Assembly (NCBI GenBank): GCA_947462335.1
Contig: OX381704.1
Span: forward strand, 48,054,942 to 48,118,941
Reading direction: 5' to 3'
DNA length: 64,000 nucleotides
DNA from: Harmothoe impar
Taxonomy: Eukaryota; Annelida; Polychaeta; Phyllodocida; Polynoidae
Notes under the pieces: generated by a model
Told to the model about the DNA's origin: nothing
Database searches by the model: none
The model's input: the letters and a program-made list of their open reading frames with translations, nothing else
Shown: positions 34,926 through 45,561 of the stretch, piece after piece
Layout of the letters: each line of letters starts with the position of its first letter
Numbering within the stretch: the first letter of the stretch is position 1
Program-made: the position numbers and the translations under genes

Positions 34926-35321
34926 CAGGTTACCTCTCGGTCTACAGGAGGTTACCTCGCTGTCTACAGCAGGATACCTCGCTGTCTACAGCAGGATACC
35001 TCGCTGTCTACAGCAGGATACCTCGCTGTCTACAGCAGGATACCTCGCTGTCTACAGCAGGATACCTCGCTGTCTACAGCAGGTTACCTCGCTGTCTACA
35101 GCAGGTCGCGTTGCTGTCTACAGCAGGTTACGTTGCTGTCTGCAGCACGTTGCCTCGCTATCTACAGCAGGTCACGTTGCTGTCTGCAGCAGGTTACCTC
35201 GCTATCTACATCAGGTTACCTCGCTATCTACAGCATACTGGTGCCGCGGTCCCACTGCTATCTCGCAAGATTGAGAATCAGAGGCCGGCCACCAGCATAG
35301 TCACGTTGCTGCAGCAGGTTA
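34926..35321 (+). repeat. 22-bp minisatellite, left part
   Basis: The unit is CTACAGCAGGATACCTCGCT plus GT, about 15 copies, most exact between 34965 and 35095 and more varied to the right (TTACC, TCACG, TTACG). The repeat stops at a 6-bp target site, AGGTTA (35316-35321), and resumes at 39391. Since 22 is not a multiple of three and the unit lacks stops, frames of 213 and 128 codons pass through it with a 22-residue period; they are artefacts. Confidence 0.9.
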
Positions 35322-35663
35322 CAGGGATGAAAGTCTTCAAGTTTTTCCCTGAAATCAAGTTTTTTTTCAATCACAAAAATATAATCAGGATATTTAGCTG
35401 TAGACACTCTTAGGATATATTTGATAATTACTCAATATAAACTCAATCAAACTTATTTTGTTTGTGTAATCCTATGATAAGACAGCAGAATCATCACTGG
35501 TTCATCATCATGAGAAAGTTGTTTGATAACATCCCCCCCTCCCCCCCACCCCCTCATTACATTCATCTATTATTATCATCTTCATTGCAGTGTCAAAATC
35601 CTATTAGTGTATCTAAAGCAAATATTACCGGTCATACTACCAATTTAAGTGAATTAAATATAA

Positions 35664-36683
35664 ATGGTAGGTAGAACTAAAGGTTTGAAAACAGTTTTTT
35701 GGAATGGTCAAAGTATTGTGTCGTCGAAGTCTGTGACTTTAAAAGAATCCTTAATGGATTTGAATGCTAACATTATTAATTTATCTGAAACTTGGCTGAA
35801 AGAAAGTATGGGTGAACACATATTTAATATGGATGGTTATGTAACACATAGACTTGATAGGTTGTATTTAAATGCTAATGGTGAGGAAAAAAGAGGTGGC
35901 GGTCTTGCCACATTAATCCAAAATAAGTTAAGACATGAAGTAATGTCTGAGGAAGAGTTGAGTGTTATGAATGAAAATTTAGAGTTGATGGTCGTCAAGG
36001 TTAGCTTGCCTTTTACTAGGAAAATATATGTGCTTAATGCCTATAGGCCCCCTTCGGGGAATATTGATGCATTCTTCTTGAGCATTATTAAAGCATTAGC
36101 TAAAATTAGAAAAATTGAAGGGAAGAAAAATGTGGATTTCCTGTTAGGTGGTGATCTCAATATTGATTACAGTAAAAACTCTAAGGCAAAGGAAAGGCTA
36201 ACTTTGGTGGAAGCAGCTTTTGGCTTAACTCAATATATAAATGAACCTACACGACCTTTATATTCAAGTGCTGTAATAGATTTAATACTAACTAATTTTA
36301 ATGATGTGTCTGATGCAGGTATAATTGAAACTGGTGTAATTGACTTGAATGTGAGTGACCACATACCGGTATTTGTTATTAGAAAGCGTGTAAAATGTGG
36401 GGGTACCACTTCAGCTGATTTCATGGGTAGGACTTATCGAAGATATGTGAAGGATGAAATGTTAAGACACATGAGGAATTTTAATTGGGATATATTTTTT
36501 GCTTGCATAGATCCTAATGAAGCATGGAAAATTTTCTTTGATCATTTAGTTAAATATTTGGATGAAAAATGCCCTATAAAGAGAAATATTTTCAGAAGGG
36601 AGAAGCCCTCTTGGATTACACCAGAGGTTGCTGCTCTCATGAGGGACAGAGATTTGGCAATGCGCAGAGCTAAAAAAAACTAA
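35664..36683 (+). pseudogene. LINE ORF2, endonuclease part
   Basis: The 339-codon frame is an AP-like endonuclease domain, which in active LINEs nicks the target DNA to prime reverse transcription. Visible motifs: WNGQS (13-17), SETWL (41-45, with the metal-binding Glu), NAYRPP (125-130), GGDLN (162-166), DLILTN (206-211) and SDHIP (231-235, catalytic His). WIT at 317-319 marks the post-endonuclease region. The domain itself looks complete. The frame ends in an eight-A run at about 36672-36679; one A fewer would carry it into the linker that follows, so a slippage-type single-base insertion is likely. Upstream, a different frame reaches the start across a GGTAGGTA duplication, so the first ATG may not be the native start. 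Confidence 0.9.
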
Positions 36684-37065
36684 AAAGCCAGAAGATAAAG
36701 AATTAGCGAAATTTTTAAAAAATAGGTCAAATATTAAAAACAAAAAAACTCATGATAATTATTTCAAAGCACAATTGATTAAACATGCTAAGGATCCTAA
36801 GAAGTTTTGGGAAGAAGTAAAAAAGTTATTACCCAAAAGGAGTAAGTCAAACAGTTTTAATTTAAAAAATAATTTGGGTGAGGATATCCCAACTGAAGGT
36901 GCTGCTGAGCATATTAATGAATTTTTTGCAAATGTTGGGAAAACTTTAGCAGATAAAATACCTGTCTTCCAAGGGGCATTGCCAATAGTTAATGAGGATG
37001 TAAATCAATTATTCGAGTTTAATGATATTTCCTTAGATGACTTTGGTTATGAAATTGACAAATAG
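36684..37065 (+). pseudogene. LINE ORF2, linker between endonuclease and RT
   Basis: A separate frame, shifted by one base from the endonuclease frame, is open from just after the A run to a stop at 37063-37065. It contains KKFWEEVKKLLPKR and INEFFANVGKTLADK, which match the conserved spacer of CR1/L2-type elements just before the RT domain. It breaks off at a junction near 37050-37060 where the frame should have entered the RT fingers. Confidence 0.85.
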
Positions 37066-38245
37066 TATTTTTGAATCTCTTAATAATGAATTGTTAGTGG
37101 GTGCGGTTTTTATTGATTATCGTAAAGCTTTTGATACTATAAACCACGAAAGATTGTTAGATAAATTGCCTAACTTTGGTTTTTCACCTGAAGTTGTGTC
37201 GTGGTTTAAAGATTATTTATCTGATAGATCCCAAAAAACAATGGCTAACAATCATCACTCACAATGGGAAAAAATCACTTATGGGGTCCCCCAAGGTTCC
37301 ATTTTAGGTCCTCTATTATTTATATTATATGTAAATGACTTGTCAAAAATTAACTTCAAATGTAATCTGCTGCAATATGCAGACGACACTGTGTTATTTG
37401 TGGAAGGTTTAAGTGTTGCTGAAATCCGAGCCAACATTCAGCATGATTTGGATATTTTAGTAAATTATTGTGATAAAAATCAATTAACAATTAACCCTGC
37501 TAAAACTAAAACTATGTTGTATACTTATATACCAGGTTTAGAGTTAGATGGAGTATTGGTAAAAGGTCATGAATTAGAGGCAGTGAACAACTATAAATAT
37601 CTAGGAATATTAATGGATGGAGATCTTTCTTTTAAAAAAGAATTTAATAAAACAATAAGTAGAATTAATCATAAAATATGGATGTTGAGTCACTTCAGAA
37701 GTTGCCTTGATGACCTAACTTCTATAACCCTATTGAAAACAATGATACTACCGTACATGGATAATAGTAACTTATTTTTTTCAGCTCTATCTTTTCATGA
37801 CCAAAAGAGGTTGCAAGTTCTCCAAAATACTGCGCTTAGAGTATGCTTTGAAATTTTTGATCCCACAGAGATATCGGTTAAAAAATTACATCAAAGAGCT
37901 GGGATATTGCCTTTGGAGTTAAGGAGAAAATATCTCCAAGGTAGCATTTGTTATAGGATGATCCAAATTAATGCCTTTAATATGGTTGAGAACAGAAGAA
38001 CTAGAGCAGCTGATGGACCTTTGATCCAAAATTATTTATCACATAGTGAGAGGGTTAGGAAGTCACCAGCTAATAGTGCTATTGATGAGTGGAATAGGAT
38101 ACCCTCAGTGGTTCGTCTATCTGAGAATAAATTATCTTTTAAGAATTCTCTAAGAAAATTAATCAACAAATTCTTTAATGAGAGATGGGTTCATATTCAA
38201 CAGTTTACTAATGATGCTATTGAAAATATTTACACTAATGTATAA
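37037..38245 (+). pseudogene. LINE ORF2, reverse transcriptase (front deleted)
   Basis: The 402-codon frame holds the palm and the C-terminal region: DYRKAFD at 27-33 (first catalytic Asp), GVPQGS at 83-88, YADD at 114-117 (catalytic pair), NPAKTK at 153-158, YKYLG at 186-190, and a tail with LPLELRRKYL (291-300), EWNRIP (351-356) and SFKNSLRKL (367-375). It lacks the RT fingers motifs that normally lie between the linker and DYRKAFD, so on the order of a hundred or more codons were lost. The first residues shown (about 1-7) belong to the other side of the junction. Palm motifs remain intact, so the deletion may be fairly recent. Confidence 0.9.
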
Positions 38246-38978
38246 ATCAATAGGAAATATTCTGTCTTTGTATTACAACAAGATGGACTGTTTCCTTTCT
38301 TGACCAGGTTATGGTTATTGTTATATTATATAATATAAACATTCATATTGTTCACCTCATAGATATGCCAATAATCCTATTAAATCCTATTAAATGTAAT
38401 TATGTGGTACTATGCTCATGTTAAAGCTTTTTGTGAATTGGATTACCGGTGTGGTGCTCGTGTGCATTTATTTTACATGTTGTGTATTTGACTAGTCAAT
38501 TCTAGATATTTGCTGATCATTGACCGAGTTTAGTATTTAGTAATTAGTTAATTAATTGTTAAATGGATTAACTAAAATATGAATGTAGATATATTTATAT
38601 TTGTATTATTTATGAGCTTTGCCTGTACTGGTTAGAGTATGACCCAAGTGATATGGATATTGCGTATGGACTGTCGTATGTCAAGTAATGTATTTAACAT
38701 GAACTAGGAATTGTACTTTTTGTGACAAATTGCACTGATATTTAGTTTCATCATTCATCACCCCCCCCCCCGTCCCCAGTATTATCATCAAAGAATTATT
38801 GAATTCTTTTGTTATAACAAAGCTAAAGGAAGGTATTTATTTATCATAATATTATACATGTATAACGAGGACGTGCAATACCTTCTTATGTCCTCTGAGC
38901 AAACTCTTGATAACTGCGTTAATTTGTAGACTGTTTGTTCAGACTAATACACTTTTTAAATTGAAATTGAATTGATTG
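38246..38978 (+). other. LINE 3' untranslated region and tail
   Basis: AT-rich non-coding sequence after the stop of the RT frame, with a C run at about 38760-38771 and ending in TTAAATTGAAATTGAATTG near 38957-38975. Short tandem tails of this kind are usual for CR1/L2-type LINEs in place of a long poly(A). Confidence 0.65.
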
Positions 38979-39390
38979 GTCCTACACATACACAGACAGG
39001 CTACACCACACTGATCTCAGTGTCAAGTTTTTCTCAGCCAATTTCAAGTTAACTTGAGAAAGCTTGAAGCCCTCACTCTCCTCTATAGTCCTATGCATTT
39101 ACACTCTTCACATGAGGCTTAGCCACTGAAACTAAGGTGCTATGCATGGAGAGTGTATGGACAGATTTCTCATTCTCCTCAGGAGGAGATAACATCCATG
39201 ACCACATGGACATGACAAATGCTTCTCCTCAGCAGGAGATGACGTCCAGGAGAATATAGACATGACAAATCCTGCTGCACAGCACTAGATATGTGTCTAT
39301 AGATGCATAAACATTCATAGTGTTGTATAATGTAGTTATGAGGTATGTTATATCTTCAAGTTTTTTTGACATAGTCGACTTTCATCCCTG

Positions 39391-39512
39391 AGGTTACCTC
39401 ACTGTCTACAGCAGGTTACCTCGCTATCTACAGGAGGTCACGTTTCTGTCTGCTGCAGGTTACCTCTATGTCTACAGCAGGTTACATTGCTGTGTACAGC
39501 AGGTTACGATTT
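39391..39512 (+). repeat. 22-bp minisatellite, right part
   Basis: About five to six units with the same CTACAGCAGGTTACCTCGCT pattern resume at the second AGGTTA. Units are more divergent than the core of the left part, like the left part's own right edge, as expected if one array was split by the insertion. Confidence 0.85.
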
Positions 39513-41063
39513 CTCCATGTTGCCCGGCTGGACGCTACGGCTTGTCATTGTGTCATGACTGTTGTGCGTGTATATTGCAGTGTAATCATACCCCTGCTGG
39601 CTTGGCGTGGCTATTACCGGGTCTTGAATGCCTGTCACCACTGGTGGCTTTAAAAGTTATCGTATCGTATCGTATTGTACCCTGATGGTTGCCATTGCTG
39701 GTTCCTATAGCTGGTTGCCTTAGCTGGTTGCTGCCTGGTTAGGTGAGTGGTTCCCTAGGCAAGGTATGGCCGTTAATTAGAGCACACGTGACTGGTCTAG
39801 GTCAGTGGTGCTGTGACCTTCAGACAGGGCTCCAAATATCCAGATCGATCATCAATGCAAGGTCATTAGTGACGAGCCCTGATTAGTGTGATTATGCCCT
39901 GCGGGGTATAGGGTAGGTTATGTGGCCACCGAGTGGTGTTCCACAGGGATGTATGATGGTAGGGGTGGCTACTATTTGCTATAATAACAGGCCTTACTTT
40001 AGGAGTAGGTTGCCGTTTGGTTAGGTTTACATGATATCCTAGCGATATCACCAATATAGGCCAATATAATGATACCCATACCAGGGAAAACCTTTAAAAA
40101 ATCGAAATGATGTGGTCGGTCGGGTTATTGGAACACAACCTTTCTTTTTGTTATAGTTTTATTGTTTGAAATTTTAGCATGTATTTTTTTTCATTTCCAT
40201 GTGCATTTCTAACTCTAACATCCTTTGATAGACAACGGTGGAGTAATGCCAACTTCGTATATCTGAACATTCATATGTATACATGAATTAAGTTGCGATT
40301 ATGTGACCAGCGTACGCCCATGTGCAAATGGCAGCCAACTTATCAGTACACGTGACGTCATTAATTCCATCTATATCGAGATGTGCTATACTCAAGGACA
40401 TCTGTAAATTAAACTAGTTGTTGACTCAGGGTAACTGAGTAATATACGTCGACTGAACCATGGTTTAAGAGGTTTTTGTTACATGGGGGGAACTCTGCCA
40501 TGGGCACTGTACAACAGGTACACATGAGATGACCAAAGGGATGGATGGGCAAGATCGGGGACAAATGTTTCCTTCGAAAAGAAATCAAATATCTCTTTTT
40601 TTCAATATGATATTGAACTGCGATCTTTCAACATGAATTTCTCTCATTCGCGTAAACTCATACGTATTGTTAAATTGCTACCCTCTAAATGAACTGGAGA
40701 TTGACTGCAATGTAAAACGAAAGATAGAAATGAGGTTTTAGCCTAACCTGGCTGGTATTTCTCTCTTTTCATGAAAAAATACCCTCTACATTATTTGAAA
40801 TACCCTCTGGATAATGTAAAATACCATCAACCTTATTTAAATTAGCTTTTTAGTTCTGTCTCCCCCCGTAAAAGATATGGTGGTGCCACTACCAGTTCTC
40901 ATACTCCGCAAGAAGTCAACGAGACAGTACGACAGTACCACAGCGGCAGCATAAAAGGAGTGCAGAGCGAAATTTTATCACCCATATCTTTGCCGTTTAT
41001 GGTCTGACCGACTCGCTTTTTGACAGGGTCAGAAGGCGGTACATGCCCGCAGCCTAAAACTGT
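39513..41063. other. Intergenic DNA
   Basis: No gene recognised. Small features: three ATCGT repeats at about 39660 and a doubled TACCCTCT segment at 40780-40830. Confidence 0.4.
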
Positions 41064-41135
41064 CACCCACACCCACCTGCACACCCACACCCACCTGCTC
41101 TCCCACACCCACCTGCTCACCCACACCCACCTGCT
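41064..41135. repeat. 20-bp C-rich minisatellite, about 3.5 copies
   Basis: Units follow CTCACCCACACCCACCTG with minor changes. Minus-strand frames through it encode a short VGVGEQ-type repeat, which is an artefact. Confidence 0.85.
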
Positions 41136-41706
41136 GGCCTGAAATGGAAATAACATACGTTATGACTCGAGGGTACTTTTTAACAAGGAATCCATTTCTG
41201 ATGCCAGAATTGACCAACGGATGATATAAGGCAGTACTTTATCTAAGTACATGATAAGCTACAGATCCAGCTTACCCTGAGTCATCTGTGAGGTCACTCA
41301 CACGCTCACATCTTTAGACATGTTACTAAACCAACCTGTGTGGAAATGACACTGCCCTATATAATACATGAACGCATAATTATTATGTAGCTGTGTACAT
41401 GCAAAAGATATTACATAATTATTGGTCCTTGGTTATAAATTGTAACCTGTCGCATTCTGCCTGATGATTCGCTACTGGAAATTTACATTAGAATTACAAT
41501 TGAAGATGAATCGTGTTCTGTTAGACCCCTTGTGGATTAAACTACACCAAAATGATAAATATAAGTGTCAGATATATATAACTAATCGGTAGGCTATTGG
41601 CTATAATCATATACAAGTACGCAGTGTGATCTATCAATGTATGCTATTGTTAATTTCGCTCTATTTATCGACGATTGTGATAACTTGGTCAGTCACTGAA
41701 AAAAAG
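41136..41706. other. Intergenic DNA
   Basis: No gene or repeat recognised. Confidence 0.4.
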
Positions 41707-42070
41707 AGATAGCAGTCTTTGCCAAATCCTGCCGGACAGTGGCAATGTCCGTCTAAAATGGCTCTGGGACGGCAGAATGACTGGTGCTGCAGGACCTGAT
41801 GTCCTGGGCTTTCCTAAACTGAAAGGATTTTTCAAATGTTCCAATTTGAACTGCAGTTATAAGTTCTAGAGTGCACTCTAATATTCTAGGCAAATTAGAG
41901 CAAGTTTTTGTTATTATTTTCTTTTATAAATGCTATTCTATTCGAAATATTATGCAAAACTTTGATTTTGGTATCCGGTCCTGCAGAAATTTATACGGTC
42001 CTGCAAAATTGGCTAGCTGCAGGACCGACTGTCCTGCATGCCGAAAAAGTTTTCGCAAAGACTGAGATAG
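41707..42070. mobile_element. 352-bp inverted-ended element with 6-bp target duplication
   Basis: The left end CAGTCTTTGCCAAA (from 41713) pairs with CAGTCTTTGCGAAAA read from the right end (to 42064). AGATAG flanks both sides (41707-41712 and 42065-42070). Subterminal palindromes recur inside: GCAGGACCTGATGTCCTG and GCAGGACCGACTGTCCTGC. A degenerate relative lies at 11785-12031. There is no coding capacity; two overlapping 62-64 codon frames cross its right end by chance. CAG ends with a 6-bp duplication are also seen in the 35322-39390 unit. Confidence 0.75.
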
Positions 42071-42702
42071 TAGCAAGTAGGCCATTAATTTTATAGAAGA
42101 TATCTCAACACTATTGCATACTGTATACTATGTTTGCCCGTTGGTTGCATTGAATTCATGGAGTGGTCCTATGATTGTGTAGAGGCAAATACCTTTATTA
42201 ATGACTGAGAGAGTCTGGAGGATTCTGTTCCATCATACACTACCATCTGCCAGAGGAAAATACCTTCACATTGTACAAGTACAACGCTGTACACCGGTAT
42301 CGGTGAATGCAACTACCTCAATCTTTAGTCAGAATTGGTCAGACAGGTCTGTGTGAAGCATATACCCCATGAGAGCCCCTACAAAGTACTGCATGTCCTA
42401 CAGTAGGGCCAATATATGTGCACAGCTATATAGCAGTGAGCAGTGGTGCCCGACCTAGATCATAGATACAGGAAGCACAGGCAGAAGGAAAGGACGCTAA
42501 AAGACAATATCCAATCGGTAAGCAGGGGCCTAGGAGGCACCGGCCCATCCTGGATGGCCCGTTGCCATGGCGATGGTGGGCTGCTCCTCCTCACCGTGGA
42601 GGACTAGTGCTATAGCTTAGCAGGAGCAGGAGGAGGGTGGGTGCAGGCTGTGGGCTGCTGCCTGTCCCAGCTGGGTAGTACGTACGTCTAGCCACACTGT
42701 AG
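42071..42702. other. Intergenic DNA
   Basis: No gene recognised. Confidence 0.4.
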
Positions 42703-42757
42703 CTGCTGCTGCTGTTACACCAGCTGTGGACGGCAGCAGCAGCAGCAGCAGCAGCAG
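42703..42757. repeat. CTG/CAG trinucleotide hairpin
   Basis: Four CTG units (42703-42714) are followed after 19 bases by eight CAG units (42734-42757). The two tracts are complementary and would form a hairpin on either strand. The poly-L and poly-A stretches of nearby frames come from this. Confidence 0.9.
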
Positions 42758-42789
42758 GAAGCAGCTAGACGTGCACAAGTGGACTACAT

Positions 42790-43119
42790 ACAGTATGCAT
42801 GTAGTAATCACTGTGTGCATTCAGTATGCACAAGTTTAGTATTCACTGTGTGCATTCAGTATGCACTTAGTATTCACTGTGTGCATTCACTATGTACTTG
42901 GTAATCACTGTGTACATTCACTATGCACTAGTATTCACTTTGTGCATTCACTATGCACTTAGTAATCACAGTGCGCATTCGTTATGCACTTAGTAATCAC
43001 TGTGTGCACTCACTTTGCACTAAGTAATCACTGTGTGCTTTCGTTATGCACTAGTAATCAATGTATGCATTCACCATGCACTTAGTAATCACGTTGTGCA
43101 TTCAGTATGCATGTAGTTC
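42790..43119. repeat. About 30-bp minisatellite, about 11 copies
   Basis: The unit is TAGTAATCACTGTGTGCATT plus CAGTATGCACT. Units vary in length (27-32) and sequence, so this is an old array. TGCATTCANTATGCA in each unit is nearly palindromic. Confidence 0.9.
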
Positions 43120-44467
43120 AAAGTTGTATGGTTGTTATGACCATTTTATTGATGTAAGGTGGAGAAAATCCATGCTATTCTCGAATATTTGTTTACTGTT
43201 TCCATGGCAACACATCATTCCTTTTTGCAAAAACGGAAAAAAACGGAGTTGTTGAATACCTTGTTTCCTTATTTCTAAAACTGTGTATAGATATCTTATC
43301 TATATGAAGTGGCCCCAGAGAAATAAGGTTGTATATAAAATGTGTGAACAGTAAAAACTATTTTTGTTGCAATTTGGTTGCTGTATGTGCATGATCTGCC
43401 ATTGTGGTATGTGCCCTTTAAATCACCCATATGGGATTCGTAATTTAAGCAGGGACTTCCCCGTCTAGGAAATCACCTGTTCAACCAATACATTGTAAAG
43501 TGTAGATTATATGAATCCAGTTAATAAGCTTTGGGTCTCAACAGCATAGACCATCAGGTATGGTGTATGTGAGAAATGTGCTACGTGCGTACTGCAGCCC
43601 ACCTAGTGCAACCCACTCTGGGATGGCATCTCCATGGCAACGGACAGGTCTTTGGGCGGCCTTATATAACGTGTAATTGGGTGCAAACGGATTGCTGGGT
43701 GGGAGGTGGGGGAGGAGGTGGCAGCCCCGTATCTAAAGGGATGTTTCGTTGGCAACAGTTTTGGGTAACTCATATTTTCAGAAGTTGCACTTTGGGCTAC
43801 TAACATTATTTGGTGGTAGCAGATCTTTATCTCGTGTCATTGGAGCGTGTTGTGATTTAGTAGCAGTGCACTAACCCTTGATTGTGATGAGTAAGCTTCA
43901 TAAAGTCAACAATAAGCGCTCTAATAATATCGCCTGATATGGTAATTTCATGTCAGTGGGTGGTCCATTGGATGTCACCTTTGACAGTTACAGTGAGGTG
44001 GTCTTCCATTGTCATTGATGTTCACTCCTACTACTTCTATTGAGATGATCCACAGACTATGTCACGCAACTTTCGGCAATTTTCGACACCCCCACCCATG
44101 TCACGCTTTTCCTCACACCTCAGTCATTGTGTGTCACACTCTGACCAACCAGGGTTTTTACCCACCACAAACGGGTTTTTGCCCAAACTGTACCATTAAT
44201 TAGTCCCAGTGCTGACCCTGGATGCCACAAGCCGTCTTCCTGTGCATCCACGTGTTCTCTTTTTGGTTCTTAAACCCCCAGTGCCCATATAAATAGGGCT
44301 GAGTACCTGTCCCAAAAGGTGTGTGTAATTGGGCCCAGAACGTCAGATGTCCCTTTAACCCTTTAGGGCCGAAAAAAAAGAAGTTTCTGGTGATGAAGCC
44401 GAGATATTTTGACAAGAACTTTCCTGGGGCCGAGCCTTTGCTGAATCCCATAGAGTTAAGATGACTA
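43120..44467. other. Intergenic DNA
   Basis: No gene recognised. CTGAGTACCTGTCCC at about 44299 is shared with 26470, each time after a TATA-rich octamer, suggesting a minor dispersed repeat. Confidence 0.4.
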
Positions 44468-44543
44468 TAGTCGATGCTCGGCCCCCCATGGCATCGACTA
44501 TAGTCGATGCTCGGCCCCCCATGGCATCAACTATAGTTGATGC
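44468..44543. repeat. Palindromic 33-bp tandem units
   Basis: GACTATAGTCGATGCTCGGC followed by CCCCCATGGCATC repeats with period 33. The second unit contains the perfect 20-base palindrome GCATCGACTATAGTCGATGC (44491-44510). The third contains GCATCAACTATAGTTGATGC (44524-44543), also perfect, differing by one base in each arm at matching positions. Confidence 0.9.
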
Positions 44544-45561
44544 TCGGCCCTACAGTCAACACATTATAACAATGTTCGAGAGGATTAATGTCTAATAATG
44601 ACTACACCGACACCAAGGATCCTCCTGACTGGATATTTTGATATCGATGTTGAGGAGAGGAAGGGGGAAAACTGCCAACCCCCCCCCCCCCCACCGAATG
44701 CTTCCAGTGGAACACCTTGTTGCTGATGTGAGATCAGGCTCATAGTATTTTCAGTATTTTATGGGTTGCTTATAATCAAATGTCCTGTACAACCATGCAC
44801 TGTCCTAATAGCAGATGACAGCACCGTCTAAATGCCCACCACAAGTGCAGTCATTTCACTTTATGTGATTAATATACTCAACAGTTTGTGGCGTAGGCGT
44901 CAGCTCACATTAGACACTGGAGACCCGCTAGTCATATTGCATTAGGTTGCTGACAACTAGTTCACAAGCTTCACTGGGTCTTATCTAATCTGTTTAGACT
45001 GTCCACCAGTGGTGAGTGCCAGTCAGCATGTCCCACCAAGCACTGCATGTAAACACACCTGGTATCTGCACCAATGACAATAATACAAGCAAATAATGGG
45101 CAGTTTGTTCTTGTCTTAGTCACATTATACCATTATACAAAGCAAGCAAATAATGGGCAGCTGTTCTTGTCATAGTCACATTATTGCCTTGCTATATTTC
45201 CCATATTGCATTGGGTGTGACCTGGTTTCTAACTGCTGCAATTAGTCATTTTGCTCTTAATATCAGGATATTACAATCAATAACCCATTACATTTTGGGA
45301 ATATCGGTGTCATACTTGTGTATTCTGCATTGACACTACCAGTATTTATATACTATAGCCTATAGTATAGGGACGGGTGCAGCGATCCAGATCCACCCAG
45401 ACATACATAATTGAAACTGACTATTATGCTGGACAGATGCAAAAGCAAATAAAACGACAAAACACCAACATCATCTATGTAAAAGGGGTTTACACTGAAC
45501 TCAAGTGTAAGTTTTCATAGACATATTTGAAAGGCAATGAAAACCCGGAGGAAAACACACC
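44544..45561. other. Intergenic DNA
   Basis: No gene recognised. C run at 44680-44692. GCAAATAATGGGCAG plus TTCTTGTC...AGTCACATTA is duplicated at 45088 and 45146. Confidence 0.4.

Larger units (their letters stand above)
35460..38978 (+). mobile_element. Decayed non-LTR retrotransposon (LINE), CR1/L2-like
   Basis: Order is endonuclease, linker, reverse transcriptase, C-terminal region, then about 730 bases of 3' sequence ending in a TTGAAATTGAATTG tail. Base composition is AT-rich compared with the flanks. The apurinic-type endonuclease and the RT motif set (DYRKAFD, GVPQGS, YADD, YKYLG) fit the CR1/L2/Jockey group; clade is a judgement from motifs only. No first open reading frame is seen, so the 5' end is truncated or degraded. 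A frameshift and an internal deletion make it inactive. The exact 5' boundary and target duplication could not be found. Confidence 0.9.
35316..39396. mobile_element. 4.07-kb unit with 14-bp inverted ends and 6-bp target duplication
   Basis: The left end CAGGGATGAAAGTC (35322-35335) is exactly inverted at the right end GACTTTCATCCCTG (39377-39390). AGGTTA lies on both outer sides (35316-35321 and 39391-39396). Removing the unit and one AGGTTA rejoins the 22-bp minisatellite in phase, strong evidence for a real insertion. About 100 bases on the left and 410 on the right appear to be the host DNA element; most of the middle is a LINE. The CAGGG start recalls hAT ends but the duplication is 6 bp, not 8, so I leave the superfamily open. 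The simplest history is a non-autonomous DNA transposon that later received the LINE. Confidence 0.85.

Noticed and set aside
34772..35413. Open frame of 213 codons and a second of 128
   Set aside because: They read the 22-bp minisatellite; 22-residue periodicity equals three DNA units. No independent coding signal.
35322..39390. LTR retrotransposon or retroviral remnant
   Set aside because: The ends are short inverted repeats, not direct LTRs, and the enzyme order is endonuclease then RT, as in LINEs. No protease, integrase or envelope.
35322..39390. Maverick/Polinton element (6-bp duplication)
   Set aside because: Far too short, and no polymerase, integrase or capsid-type genes.
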